Assembly (NCBI GenBank): GCA_937902995.1
Contig: CALEKY010000124.1
Location: forward strand, 1 to 64,000
Direction of reading: 5' to 3'
Length of the DNA: 64,000 nucleotides
From: an uncultured Sinobacteraceae bacterium
Lineage (GTDB): Bacteria; Pseudomonadota; Gammaproteobacteria; Steroidobacterales; Steroidobacteraceae
In this document: positions 39,339 to 46,814 of the stretch, piece after piece
How the letters are laid out: the number at the start of each line of letters is the position of its first letter
How positions within the stretch are numbered: position 1 is the stretch's first letter
Position numbers and translations under genes: made by a program
Notes under the pieces: model-generated
Databases searched by the model: none
What the model saw: the letters and a program-made list of their open reading frames with translations, nothing else
Told to the model about the DNA's origin: nothing

Positions 39339-39359
39339 ATAGGACCATTTTAGTCCTAT
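39339..39359 (-). promoter_or_regulatory. Probable operator of the suf operon
   Basis: A perfect 7-bp inverted repeat ataggac / gtcctat with a seven-base centre lies immediately upstream of the regulator gene. On the minus strand it contains GACT-type half sites separated by an A-rich centre, reminiscent of IscR type 1 sites though shorter. A TATATAGGAT stretch just downstream can serve as the -10 region, so the operator would overlap the promoter. Confidence 0.65.
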
Positions 39360-39522
39360 TGTCCGTGCCCGGCTACCGAAACTTCAAATTCGCTCAACTC
39401 ATTCATTTGTGGGCGGTTGGCGACAGCGAAGCTCGCTGCCGACCCCCGGACTTTTTGGTTATCCTACGCGCCCCTAACGCTCGGTCAGGTGAGGCCGGGC
39501 AGCATTCATGAGGTACACGACG

Positions 39523-40545
39523 ATGAATCGTAGTGAGCTCGAGGCCACCGCAAAGGCGATGGTCGCGAAAGGAAAGGGCATTTTGGCAGCTGACGAATCG
39601 ACCGGCACGATCAAGAAGCGCTTCGACTCGATCAAGCTGGAATCCACGGAGGAGGCCCGGCGCACGTATCGCGAGCTCCTATTCACGACTCCGAACGTCG
39701 CCGAGTACATCAGCGGCGTGATCATGTACGACGAGACGATCCGTCAGAAGACGAAGGACGGAACGCCGTTTCCCGAATATTTGGCGAAGCTCGGCATTGT
39801 GCCGGGCATCAAGGTCGACACCGGCGCCAAGCCGCTTGCCGGCTACCCGGGCGAGACGATCACCGAAGGTCTCGATGGACTGCGCGAGCGTTTGGCCGAG
39901 TACTACAAGCTCGGTGCGCGCTTCGCGAAGTGGCGCGCGGTCATCGATATCGCCGACGGCATCCCGACACAGTTCGCCATCGACGCGAACGCGCATGCGC
40001 TGGCGCGCTATGCGGCGCTTTGCCAAGAGGCGAACATCGTGCCGATCGTCGAACCGGAAGTCCTCATGGACGGTGCGCATTCCATCGAGCGCTGCGAAGA
40101 GGTGACCAGCGCGACGCTCGCGTCTGTGTTCTCCGCTTTGCATCAGCATCGGGTCTACCTCGAAGGCATCGTGCTGAAGCCGAACATGGTGATCTCCGGC
40201 AAGAAGAACGCGAATCGCGCAGGCCCGCAGCAGGTAGCGGAGGCCACGGTTCGTACGCTGAAGCGCTATGTGCCGAGCGCGGTCCCTGGTATCGCCTTCC
40301 TGTCGGGCGGACAGACGCCCGCGGAAGCGAGCGAGCACCTGAGCCTGATGAATCAGCTCGGACCGCTGCCGTGGGCGCTCACGTTCTCGTACGGCCGCGC
40401 GCTGCAGGACGAAGCGCTGAAGACCTGGGGCGGCAAGGCCGAGAACATTCCGGCCGCTCAGAAGGCGTTCGCGCGACGTGCACGCTTCACGGGTTTGGCA
40501 GCCACGGGCGCCTACAAGCCCGAGTTGGAAAAGGAAGCCGCCTAA
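39523..40545 (+). CDS. Fructose-bisphosphate aldolase, class I
   Basis: A 340-residue class I (Schiff-base) aldolase that splits fructose 1,6-bisphosphate. It has GKGILAADESTGTIKKRFDSI, VPGIKVDTGAKPL, the phosphate-binding FLSGGQTPAEASEHLSLMN, and the Schiff-base lysine in LEGIVLKPNMVISG. ATG 39523 is preferred over 39508 because GAGG lies nine bases upstream of 39523. It stands alone between the divergent suf operon and the mla operon. Class I aldolases of this eukaryote-like type are less common in bacteria than class II. Confidence 0.94.
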   Translation: MNRSELEATAKAMVAKGKGILAADESTGTIKKRFDSIKLESTEEARRTYRELLFTTPNVAEYISGVIMYDETIRQKTKDGTPFPEYLAKLGIVPGIKVDTGAKPLAGYPGETITEGLDGLRERLAEYYKLGARFAKWRAVIDIADGIPTQFAIDANAHALARYAALCQEANIVPIVEPEVLMDGAHSIERCEEVTSATLASVFSALHQHRVYLEGIVLKPNMVISGKKNANRAGPQQVAEATVRTLKRYVPSAVPGIAFLSGGQTPAEASEHLSLMNQLGPLPWALTFSYGRALQDEALKTWGGKAENIPAAQKAFARRARFTGLAATGAYKPELEKEAA

Positions 40546-40676
40546 GTCGACGGTGCGCGCGGCCGAGCTTCGGCCGCGCGCTCAATGTCCGTTCAGTTTC
40601 GAACCCGCACAATCGCGCACGAAGAAGGAATTAGAAGCCACATGAGCATCGCCGCGTCTTTCGTGCGAGGTTCTTA

Positions 40677-41519
40677 ATGTCGAGCACCGCTCAGGCCGCA
40701 GATCCCAGGCCGGTTCCGTCCGACAATCTGGTCGAAGTCGAGGACGTTCACTACTCGGTGGGCGGGAGGAAGATCTTCTCCGGCCTGTCGCTGACGATTC
40801 CGCGCGGCCGCATCACTGCCATCATGGGGCCGAGCGGCACCGGCAAGACGACGCTCCTGCGTCTGATGACCGGCCAGATCAAGCCGGACAAGGGACGCAT
40901 TCGGTTCGATGGCATCGATGTCACGAGTCTCAAGCTCGGCGAGCTTTACGATCTGCGTCGCCGCATGGGCATGCTGTTCCAGAACGGCGCTTTGCTCACG
41001 GACATGGATGTGTTCGAGAACGTCGCATTTCCGCTCCGTGAGCACACGAAGCTCCCCGAGCCCCTGATCCGCAACGTCGTGCTGACGAAGTTGCAGGCGG
41101 TTGGATTGCGCGGCGCTGCGCGCCTGATGCCTTCCGAGCTTTCGGGCGGCATGGCACGGCGCGTTGCATTGGCGCGAGCGATGGCCACCGATCCCGATTT
41201 GTTGATTTATGACGAACCGTTCACTGGCCTCGATCCGATCTCGATGGGCATGATCGTGCGACTCGTGCGGCACATGAACTATGCGCTAGGTATTACCAGC
41301 CTGGTCGTGTCGCACGACGTCGAGGAATTGGCCGAGCTTGCCGACATGGGTTACATCCTCGCGGGCGGACGCGTGGCGGCGGCCGGAAACTTCAGCGAAC
41401 TGAAGAAGCACGATTCGGAGCTCGTGAATCAATTCATGAATGGGCTTCCGGACGGCCCGGTGCCGTTCCATTACCCGGCCCCGGATTATTACCAAGAATT
41501 GCTCGAGGGCTCCGCGTGA
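40677..41519 (+). CDS. mlaF: Phospholipid transport ATP-binding protein MlaF
   Basis: A 280-residue ABC ATPase of the Mla system, which moves phospholipids between inner and outer membranes. Walker A is GPSGTGKTT, the signature is LSGGMARRVALARAMA, Walker B is LLIYDEPFTGLDP and the H-loop is VVSHDVEEL. It begins the operon mlaFEDCB and overlaps mlaE by four bases (GTGA). The first 15 residues precede the ABC domain. Confidence 0.95.
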   Translation: MSSTAQAADPRPVPSDNLVEVEDVHYSVGGRKIFSGLSLTIPRGRITAIMGPSGTGKTTLLRLMTGQIKPDKGRIRFDGIDVTSLKLGELYDLRRRMGMLFQNGALLTDMDVFENVAFPLREHTKLPEPLIRNVVLTKLQAVGLRGAARLMPSELSGGMARRVALARAMATDPDLLIYDEPFTGLDPISMGMIVRLVRHMNYALGITSLVVSHDVEELAELADMGYILAGGRVAAAGNFSELKKHDSELVNQFMNGLPDGPVPFHYPAPDYYQELLEGSA

Positions 41520-42283
41520 GTCTGTTGCGGGAGATCTTCGAGAACCTGCGCAGCTTTGTCGCCACGGTCGGTGCGGTTGCGTTGTTTCTCTTGCGCACGC
41601 TCGTGCAGGTGCCGCGTGCGCTCACGCGCCCAGGTCTGATCGTCGCGCAAATCCACAACGCCGGCGCATTGTCGCTCGTCATCATCATGACCTGCGGTCT
41701 ATTCGTCGGCGGAGTGCTGGGCCTGCAAGGGTATGACTTGCTGCAGCGCTTCGGCTCGGAAGATGCCCTGGGTACGGCGGCGGCGCTCGCTCTGATCAAG
41801 GAGCTCGGTCCGGTCGTGACTGCGCTGTTGTTTGCCGGCCGCGCCGGGACCGCGCTCGCTTCCGAGATCGGACTCATGCGCGCGACCGATCAATTGAGTG
41901 CGATGGAAATGATGGCGGTCGACCCGGTGCGCCGAGTCGTCGTGCCGCGTTTCCTCGGCGGACTGATCGCGATGCCGCTGCTCACGGTCATTTTCATCGC
42001 GATCGGCATCTTCGGCGTGCAGGTGGTCGGCGTGCAGCTTCTCGGTGTGGATGCGGCGTCGTTCTGGTCGCAGATGCGCGCTGCTGTCGAGGTGTCGGAC
42101 GTGATGGAGGGCGTCATCAAGGGCGTCGTGTTCGGCTTCGTTTGCAGCCTGATCGCCGTCTACGAGGGATACACCGCCGTGCCGACCGCCGAGGGCGTCG
42201 GCCGCGCCACGACGCGCACTGTGGTCATTTCCGCCGTCCTGGTGCTGATTTTCAACTACATGCTCACAGCCGTGATGCTTTGA
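41516..42283 (+). CDS. mlaE: Phospholipid transport permease MlaE
   Basis: A 255-residue integral-membrane permease with five or six helices (LVIIMTCGLFVGGVLGLQGYDLLQRF, LGPVVTALLFAGRAGTALASEIG, FLGGLIAMPLLTVIFIAIGIFGV). It has the MlaE signature region EIGLMRATDQLSAMEMMAVDPVRRVVVPRF. The start is GTG inside the mlaF stop context, so translation is coupled. It ends 11 bases before mlaD. Confidence 0.94.
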   Translation: MSLLREIFENLRSFVATVGAVALFLLRTLVQVPRALTRPGLIVAQIHNAGALSLVIIMTCGLFVGGVLGLQGYDLLQRFGSEDALGTAAALALIKELGPVVTALLFAGRAGTALASEIGLMRATDQLSAMEMMAVDPVRRVVVPRFLGGLIAMPLLTVIFIAIGIFGVQVVGVQLLGVDAASFWSQMRAAVEVSDVMEGVIKGVVFGFVCSLIAVYEGYTAVPTAEGVGRATTRTVVISAVLVLIFNYMLTAVML

Positions 42284-42294
42284 GGATTTCGCAT

Positions 42295-42777
42295 ATGCGT
42301 TCTAATCGCGCCGTGGAGCTGTCGACCGGGCTGTTCGTGCTGCTCGGATTTGCTGCGCTGTTCTTCCTGGTCACTCAGATCACGAATCGTGAATATTTGA
42401 CGAACGGCGGCAGCTACACTGTGCAGGCCCAGTTCGAGAACATCGGGACCTTGAAGCCGGGTGCAGCCGTTTCGATGGCTGGAGTGACGATCGGTCGGGT
42501 CGAGTCGATCCGCTACGATCAGTCCATCTACAAGGCTGTCGTCGACATGCGCATCAGCTCGCAGTTCAATCGCATTCCGGTGGACAGCGACGCCAGCATC
42601 ATGACGGCCGGACTGCTCGGCGGTCAGTACATCGGGATCACGCCTGGCGGGTCGGAGGAGTACCTCGCCGACGGTTCCCGCATCGAATTCGTGCAGGACG
42701 CGCTGGTGCTGGAAAATCTCATCAACCAGCTCGTGGCCAGCTTTAGCCAGCGTTCAGACAGCAAGGGCGACAATTAG
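42295..42777 (+). CDS. mlaD: Phospholipid transport MCE-domain protein MlaD
   Basis: A 160-residue substrate-binding subunit anchored by one N-terminal helix (LSTGLFVLLGFAALFFLVTQI) followed by a single MCE domain (YTVQAQFENIGTLKPGAAVSMAGVTIGRVESI, AGLLGGQYIGITPGG). It forms the periplasmic ring on MlaFE. ATG 42295 begins the anchored protein; upstream in-frame codons overlap mlaE and are excluded. It ends 26 bases before mlaC. Confidence 0.94.
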   Translation: MRSNRAVELSTGLFVLLGFAALFFLVTQITNREYLTNGGSYTVQAQFENIGTLKPGAAVSMAGVTIGRVESIRYDQSIYKAVVDMRISSQFNRIPVDSDASIMTAGLLGGQYIGITPGGSEEYLADGSRIEFVQDALVLENLINQLVASFSQRSDSKGDN

Positions 42778-42803
42778 GAACCACACGCGGAGGAACGCCA
42801 ACA

Positions 42804-43457
42804 ATGATCGGCCTCGTACGGAACCGCCTCACTGTCCTCGCGATGCTCGCGGCAGCGCTGTGCGCAAGCCCTGCATTTGCGCAGGACACGAAAGATCTCG
42901 ATCCGAACGAGCTGACGCAGAAGGTCGTGCAGGACACGTTGCGCGACCTCGATGCGCATCGCGAGGAGTACAAGAAGGATCCCAAACGAGTCCGCGAGCT
43001 CGTCGACAAGAACCTGTTGCCGCACTTCGACACGAACTATGCGGCTCAGCTCGTGCTTGCGAAGCATTGGCGGACCGCGACGCCCGAGCAGCGCAAGCGT
43101 TTCGTCGAAGCGTTCTATCAATCGCTGCTGCAGAACTACGGCGAGGCGCTGCTCGAGTTCACGCCTGACCGGTTGCGCATCCTGCCGTATCAAGGCAGGC
43201 CCGAAGACACGGTCGGCACGGTGCGCACCGAAGTTCGTCGCGACAACGGCTCGCGTGTGCCGGTGAACATCTCCGTGCGCAAGACGCCGAACGGCTGGAA
43301 GGCTTACGACGTCACGATCGAGGGCGTGTCGTACGTGAAGTCGTTCCGTACGGACTTTGCTGCGGAAATCCAGCAGAAGGGCCTCGACGCCGTCATCGAG
43401 CGTTTGGAAGCGCAAGTCGCAAGCGGCACGGTGGCCAAACCGACGGCTTCGTCGTGA
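42804..43457 (+). CDS. mlaC: Periplasmic phospholipid-binding protein MlaC
   Basis: A 217-residue periplasmic lipid carrier between MlaD and the outer-membrane MlaA. It has a Sec signal peptide (cleavage likely after A26, SPAFA-Q) and the Tol_Tol_Ttg2 fold: KKDPKRVRELVDKNLLPHFDTNYAAQLVLAKHWRTATPEQRKRFVEAFYQSLL reads as the conserved helical part, in segments, and VRKTPNGWKAYDVTIEGVSYV as the sheet part. It overlaps mlaB by four bases. Confidence 0.93.
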   Translation: MIGLVRNRLTVLAMLAAALCASPAFAQDTKDLDPNELTQKVVQDTLRDLDAHREEYKKDPKRVRELVDKNLLPHFDTNYAAQLVLAKHWRTATPEQRKRFVEAFYQSLLQNYGEALLEFTPDRLRILPYQGRPEDTVGTVRTEVRRDNGSRVPVNISVRKTPNGWKAYDVTIEGVSYVKSFRTDFAAEIQQKGLDAVIERLEAQVASGTVAKPTASS

Positions 43458-43771
43458 GCAAGTCTCAAGCACAGCGCGCTCGGCTCGAAGCCGACGGTGC
43501 CGGGCGCGTTCGAGTCAGCGGCGTTTTGGACGCGACCACTGCCGGCGCTCTGTTGGCGCAGAGCCGGCAGACGTTTACGGGCAGCGACGGCTTGAATGTC
43601 GATCTTGCCGGCGTCACGGAAGCCGATAGCGCCGGCCTTGCCTTGTTGATCGAGTGGGTGAGGGCAGCGCGTCAGTCGAACCGCGCAATTCGGTTTCAGA
43701 ACGTGCCCGGACAGATCACAGCGCTTGCACGGATCAGTGAGGTGGAAGAGCTGTTGTTTCGTGAGCCGTGA
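43454..43771 (+). CDS. mlaB: STAS-domain protein MlaB
   Basis: A 105-residue STAS-domain protein that binds and activates the MlaF ATPase. The core is VRVSGVLDATTAGALLAQ, LNVDLAGVTEADSAGLALLIEWVR, FQNVPGQITALARISEVEELL. It begins with GTG within the mlaC stop context. Its stop codon (43769-43771) lies in a heptamer array that continues into the spacer before convergent mlaA. Confidence 0.9.
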   Translation: MSKSQAQRARLEADGAGRVRVSGVLDATTAGALLAQSRQTFTGSDGLNVDLAGVTEADSAGLALLIEWVRAARQSNRAIRFQNVPGQITALARISEVEELLFREP

Positions 43772-43788
43772 TTCGTGATTCGTGATTC
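43761..43788 (+). repeat. Heptamer array, unit GTGATTC
   Basis: Four successive 7-base units (gtgagcc, gtgattc, gtgattc, gtgattc). The first two include the last codons and the stop of mlaB. A small hairpin (cgcgcg at 43795-43800 and 43805-43810) follows just before the mlaA stop. Confidence 0.8.
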
Positions 43789-43810
43789 GTAACACGCGCG
43801 AAGGCGCGCG

Positions 43811-44584
43811 CTAGTTCTGCGCTTCCGCCGCCGCCTCTTCCTCGCTCTCGACGTCCTCTTCGATGTCGAAATCTTCGAGCGTCTCCGGCGGCGGATTGCC
43901 GTCGAAGATCACGAACTCGCGTTGCTGCAGCCACGCATCGCGCATGAAGGCGTACGGATCGAACGTGCGCTGGAGCGTGGGATCGAGCGTCAGGAGATCC
44001 GCTCGCGTGTGGACGACATCTACCGCACGCAAGCCCCATTCGGCTTCCCATGGGATATCGATGTATTCGAGAGGGCCGAGAAAGTAATCGACGCCTCGTG
44101 CAGGGCCGTCGCGTAGCGTGGACGGACCCAGAAATGGCAAGACCAAGTAGGGGCCCGAGCTCACGCCCCAAACGGCGAGCGTCTGTCCAAAATCTTCGTC
44201 GTTCGCCGGCAAGCCCACGTGCGTAGCAACATCGAGGAGCCCGCCGACTCCGAGGGTCGTGTTCAGCAGAAAGCGGCCGGTGTCCTGCAGCCCGAGCTTC
44301 GGTTTGCCCTGCAGGAATTGGTTCACGATCGTCACGGGGTAGGCGAGATTCGCGAAGAAGTTGCCGATCCCGATCCGCATCCAGTGCGGCGTGATTTTCT
44401 TATAGCCTTTGGCGACCGGTTTCAGGGCCGCCCGGTCGACGGTGTCGTTGAACTTATAGACGGCCCGATTGAAGGGTTCGAAGCGATCGTCGCTGACAGT
44501 GCGACCTGGTGTCGCCGCACACCCCGAGGCGAGCAGAACGACGGCGAGCAGCAACACACTGCGTAACGAGTACGGAGCTGTCAT
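43811..44584 (-). CDS. mlaA: Outer-membrane phospholipid-binding lipoprotein MlaA
   Basis: A 257-residue lipoprotein (lipobox LASGC at residues 18-22) that removes phospholipids from the outer leaflet of the outer membrane. Family marks are DRFEPFNRAVYKFNDTVDRA, GIGNFFANLAYPVTIVNQFLQGK, RFLLNTTLGVGGLLDVATHVGL and the GVSSGPYLVLPFLGPSTLRDG stretch. The C-terminus is very acidic (EDFDIEEDVESEEEAAAE). It is on the opposite strand and convergent to mlaFEDCB, 39 bases away, and downstream of bepA. Confidence 0.94.
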   Translation of the reverse strand: MTAPYSLRSVLLLAVVLLASGCAATPGRTVSDDRFEPFNRAVYKFNDTVDRAALKPVAKGYKKITPHWMRIGIGNFFANLAYPVTIVNQFLQGKPKLGLQDTGRFLLNTTLGVGGLLDVATHVGLPANDEDFGQTLAVWGVSSGPYLVLPFLGPSTLRDGPARGVDYFLGPLEYIDIPWEAEWGLRAVDVVHTRADLLTLDPTLQRTFDPYAFMRDAWLQQREFVIFDGNPPPETLEDFDIEEDVESEEEAAAEAQN

Positions 44585-44694
44585 ACAGAAACGGTCCTGT
44601 GCCGATACGGCGAAAGGCGCGCGATTGTATCAGTACGCCGGATTCGACGCTGACGGCGAATCGTTCGCCCGCGAGACGAGTTCTCCTGTAACCG

Positions 44695-46164
44695 CTAGTT
44701 CGAAGCGCGTCTTGCGCCGCGCTTGGGCATCGCGGCTTGAATCTCCTCGAGACGAGCCTGAAACCGCGCGCGCTGCACATTGGTGATCTTCGGAACGGCG
44801 AGGGCGAGCTGCAGTTGGTTGATGGCCAGCAGCAGATCGCCGCTCATGACGTGATATTCCGACATGTAGTAGTACGAGTCGGCGACGTCGCCTGCGGCAT
44901 TGGCGGCGAGCGCCGTTAGACGCGCCTGCTCCGGCGTCGGCGGAACGACGTTGAACAAATCGAGCAGGATCTCGTGCGCTTTCTTCGCATTGCCGACTTG
45001 CATCAACGCTTCGGCGTAACGGACGGTGACGGCGACGTTGCGCGGGAAGAGCTCGCGCGCACGCTCGAACGTCGTCAGGGCCGCCTTCTCCTGTTTGGCC
45101 TGCAGCTGCGCCTGACCGAGCGCCGTGTGGTACTGCAGCACGGTCGGATCCCCGTCCCGCAGCCGCTGGAAGATCTTGACGGCCTCGGCCGCTTTGCCCG
45201 TCGCGAGCAACGCCAATCCTCGCCCATAGATCTCTGCGGGCGTCGCGTCGGCTTCGTTCTGGATGGTCGCGTTGTAGTACTCGAGGGGATTGCGTCCCGC
45301 GGGCGTCGACAACACGCGCAAGCGTTCGCGCGTAAGCGCATAGCTCAAGCTGTCCGGCATGGGCTCGGTCTTGATCTGCGCAGCGCGTTGCTTCGTCTCC
45401 GCAATACGCGTGACGGTCACGGGATGCGTGCGCAACATTTCAGGAATGTTCGCTTCGCTCAGGCCCGCGCGCCGGCTCATCGTCTCGAAGAAGGCGGGCA
45501 TGCCTTCTGGATCGAAACCCGCGCGCGCGAGGATGCCGAGTCCAACGCGGTCGGCCTCGGTCTCGTTCGCGCGCGTGAAACTGATTTGTTGCTGGATGGC
45601 CAGACTCTGGGCTGCGGCTACACCGGCCATTGCAGCATCGCCTCCGCCCGCGGCGGCGCCGACGAGGATCGCCGCCAGCATTGCGGCGGTGGAAACGAGG
45701 CTCGACCGGCTTTGCGCCGCAATGCTGCGCGCAATATGACGCTGTGTGACGTGCGCAATTTCGTGGGCGAGCACGCCGGCCAGCTCGCTTTCGTTCTTGG
45801 TTTCGAGGAGCAGGCCTGAGTTGACGCCGATGAAGCCGCCCGGCAATGCGAACGCATTGATGGCATCGTCGCGGACGACGAAGAAGTTGAATCGCTGGGT
45901 GCCGTCGTGCGCCTGGCTGGCAAGCCGATTCCCGATCGAGCGGATGTACTCGGCGACTTCCGGATCTTCGAGGATTTGATCCTGATCGCGCAGCCCGCGA
46001 ACGATCATCCGCCCGATCAGGTATTCGTCCTGCAGACTGATCATTGCTTCCGCAGGACTGCCGATGTCGGGCAGGTCGTCAGGTTCGTTGGCATGGACGC
46101 TTGCGGTCACGGTGAGGAACAGCACCGTGAGCAGCGTCGTGCAGCGTTTGAGCAAATCGGTCAT
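44695..46164 (-). CDS. bepA: Periplasmic M48 metalloprotease BepA family
   Basis: A 489-residue periplasmic protease and chaperone that helps BamA/LptD assembly and degrades misfolded outer-membrane proteins. It has a Sec signal peptide, the zinc motif H134-E135-I-A-H138 (LAHEIAHVTQRH), a third ligand at E201 (ANETEADRVG) and C-terminal TPR repeats from about residue 300 (AAEVKIFQRL-like units). ATG 46164 is preferred over 46194 because the signal peptide begins there. It is upstream of mlaA on the same strand, 110 bases apart. Confidence 0.92.
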   Translation of the reverse strand: MTDLLKRCTTLLTVLFLTVTASVHANEPDDLPDIGSPAEAMISLQDEYLIGRMIVRGLRDQDQILEDPEVAEYIRSIGNRLASQAHDGTQRFNFFVVRDDAINAFALPGGFIGVNSGLLLETKNESELAGVLAHEIAHVTQRHIARSIAAQSRSSLVSTAAMLAAILVGAAAGGGDAAMAGVAAAQSLAIQQQISFTRANETEADRVGLGILARAGFDPEGMPAFFETMSRRAGLSEANIPEMLRTHPVTVTRIAETKQRAAQIKTEPMPDSLSYALTRERLRVLSTPAGRNPLEYYNATIQNEADATPAEIYGRGLALLATGKAAEAVKIFQRLRDGDPTVLQYHTALGQAQLQAKQEKAALTTFERARELFPRNVAVTVRYAEALMQVGNAKKAHEILLDLFNVVPPTPEQARLTALAANAAGDVADSYYYMSEYHVMSGDLLLAINQLQLALAVPKITNVQRARFQARLEEIQAAMPKRGARRASN

Positions 46165-46232
46165 TTTGCGAGTCTGGTGCCGACGAACAGCCAAGTAAAG
46201 GCTCGGACCAGCCAGGGCCGCGGAGGTTCGCT

Positions 46233-46330
46233 GCAGGCGACAGGCGACAGCACAGGCGTGGGGCTCGGGACCAAAGACTTGGCGCGACAGCGCCTCTTCC
46301 CACGGCCTACAGCCTTCAGCCTACAGCCTG
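46233..46330. repeat. Mosaic heptamer repeat region (ACAGGCG, GGGGCTC, GCCTACA units)
   Basis: The left part has gcaggcg, acaggcg and a degenerate continuation ending in gtggggctcggg. The right part, 46305-46330, has gcctaca, gccttca, gcctaca and gcctg in phase. The left and right words are partly complementary, so the two ends can pair. The same order of words occurs at 54703-54856. Confidence 0.65.
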
Positions 46331-46366
46331 AAAACGAAAAGGCCCCGCGAGGGGCCTTTTCGTTTT
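46331..46366. terminator. Bidirectional terminator
   Basis: A perfect 16-bp stem (46331-46346 with 46351-46366, loop gcga) has A-rich and T-rich sides and can terminate on either strand. It follows the remnant tRNA end on the minus strand in the same way as the second terminator follows the intact tRNA. Confidence 0.85.
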
Positions 46367-46372
46367 ATGTGG

Positions 46373-46391
46373 CGGAGAGGGTGGGATTGCA
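46373..46391 (-). pseudogene. Remnant of a tRNA-Ser 3' end
   Basis: The 19 bases are identical to the 3' end (including CCA) of the intact tRNA-Ser at 46540-46632. The remaining tRNA body is absent. Both copies are followed on the minus strand by an A-rich linker and a GC hairpin terminator, so the unit that was duplicated appears to be tRNA end plus terminator. Confidence 0.6.
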
Positions 46392-46394
46392 CTC

Positions 46395-46499
46395 GGTCCG
46401 TCCATGGACCTCGCCCTTCGGGCAACCTGCGGTTGCGCAAAAGTGCTGTCCATGCACTTTTGTCGAACCCACGCGTGGGTTCTCACCCGCCCTCTGGGC
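46395..46499. repeat. String of six short palindromes
   Basis: Six small inverted repeats follow one another almost without gaps: 46395-46410 (ggtcc/ggacc), 46413-46423 (gccc/gggc), 46424-46434 (aacc/ggtt), 46438-46462 (caaaagtg/cacttttg), 46465-46482 (gaaccca/tgggttc) and 46489-46499 (gccc/gggc). They lie between the tRNA-Ser remnant and the intact tRNA. Function is unknown. Confidence 0.7.
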
Positions 46500-46508
46500 C
46501 AAAAAGAC

Positions 46509-46532
46509 AAAGGCCCGCTTGCGCGGGCCTTT
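46509..46532 (-). terminator. Terminator of tRNA-Ser
   Basis: A 10-bp stem (46509-46518 with 46523-46532, loop ttgc) begins seven bases beyond the tRNA 3' end and is followed on the minus strand by a T-rich tail (tttgtcttttt). Confidence 0.85.
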
Positions 46533-46539
46533 TGCTTTT

Positions 46540-46632
46540 TGGCGGAGAGGGTGGGATTCGAACCCACGTAGGGACGCAATGCCCTCAACCGATTTCGAAT
46601 CGGTGCCGTTATGACCGCTTCGGTACCTCTCC
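46540..46632 (-). tRNA. tRNA-Ser (anticodon CGA)
   Basis: On the minus strand 93 bases, including an encoded CCA, fold as a class II tRNA. The acceptor stem is GGAGAGG/CCTCTCC, the anticodon stem-loop is ACCGA-TTCGAAA-TCGGT with anticodon CGA (reads UCG), there is a long serine-type variable arm, and the T-arm is GTGGG-TTCGAAT-CCCAC. The gene is transcribed away from mltF. A TATAGAAT -10 box lies 13 bases upstream, followed by a GC-rich stretch usual for stable-RNA promoters. Confidence 0.97.
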
Positions 46633-46645
46633 GTGAGGGGCGCGC

Positions 46646-46653
46646 ATTCTATA
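46646..46653 (-). promoter_or_regulatory. -10 element of the tRNA-Ser promoter
   Basis: TATAGAAT on the minus strand is followed by a GCGCGCCCC discriminator, a combination seen in stringently controlled stable-RNA promoters. No good -35 box is visible. Confidence 0.5.
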
Positions 46654-46814
46654 CCAGCAGTTCATGTAGGTATACCGCCTGTTGCGGGTTGCGCGGCATC
46701 GCTTTTCGGGCCGAATTTTCGTGAGGCCTTCAACAACTTAATGCTGACTGACGTGCATTGGCCGGACCGACCCGATTAGACTTTTCCGATTCCGAGGACT
46801 CGCAAGACACCGCT

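Larger units (their letters stand above)
46165..46539. other. Spacer with heptamer repeats, two terminators and a tRNA-Ser 3' remnant
   Basis: This 375-base region has no convincing protein gene. From left to right it holds mosaic heptamer repeats (46233-46330), a bidirectional terminator (46331-46366), a copy of the last 19 bases of tRNA-Ser (46373-46391), a string of short palindromes (46395-46499) and the terminator behind the intact tRNA-Ser gene. Confidence 0.7.

Noticed and set aside
39411..39455. Hairpin followed by five Ts upstream of the aldolase gene
   Set aside because: It looks like a terminator, but no plus-strand gene lies upstream, and the stem has mismatches. It could be a leader attenuator, which the sequence alone does not support.
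46367..46636. Possible small proteins across the tRNA region (WRRGWDSNPR or GGIRTHV words)
   Set aside because: These words are translations of the tRNA-Ser complement and the palindrome string, a common annotation artefact.
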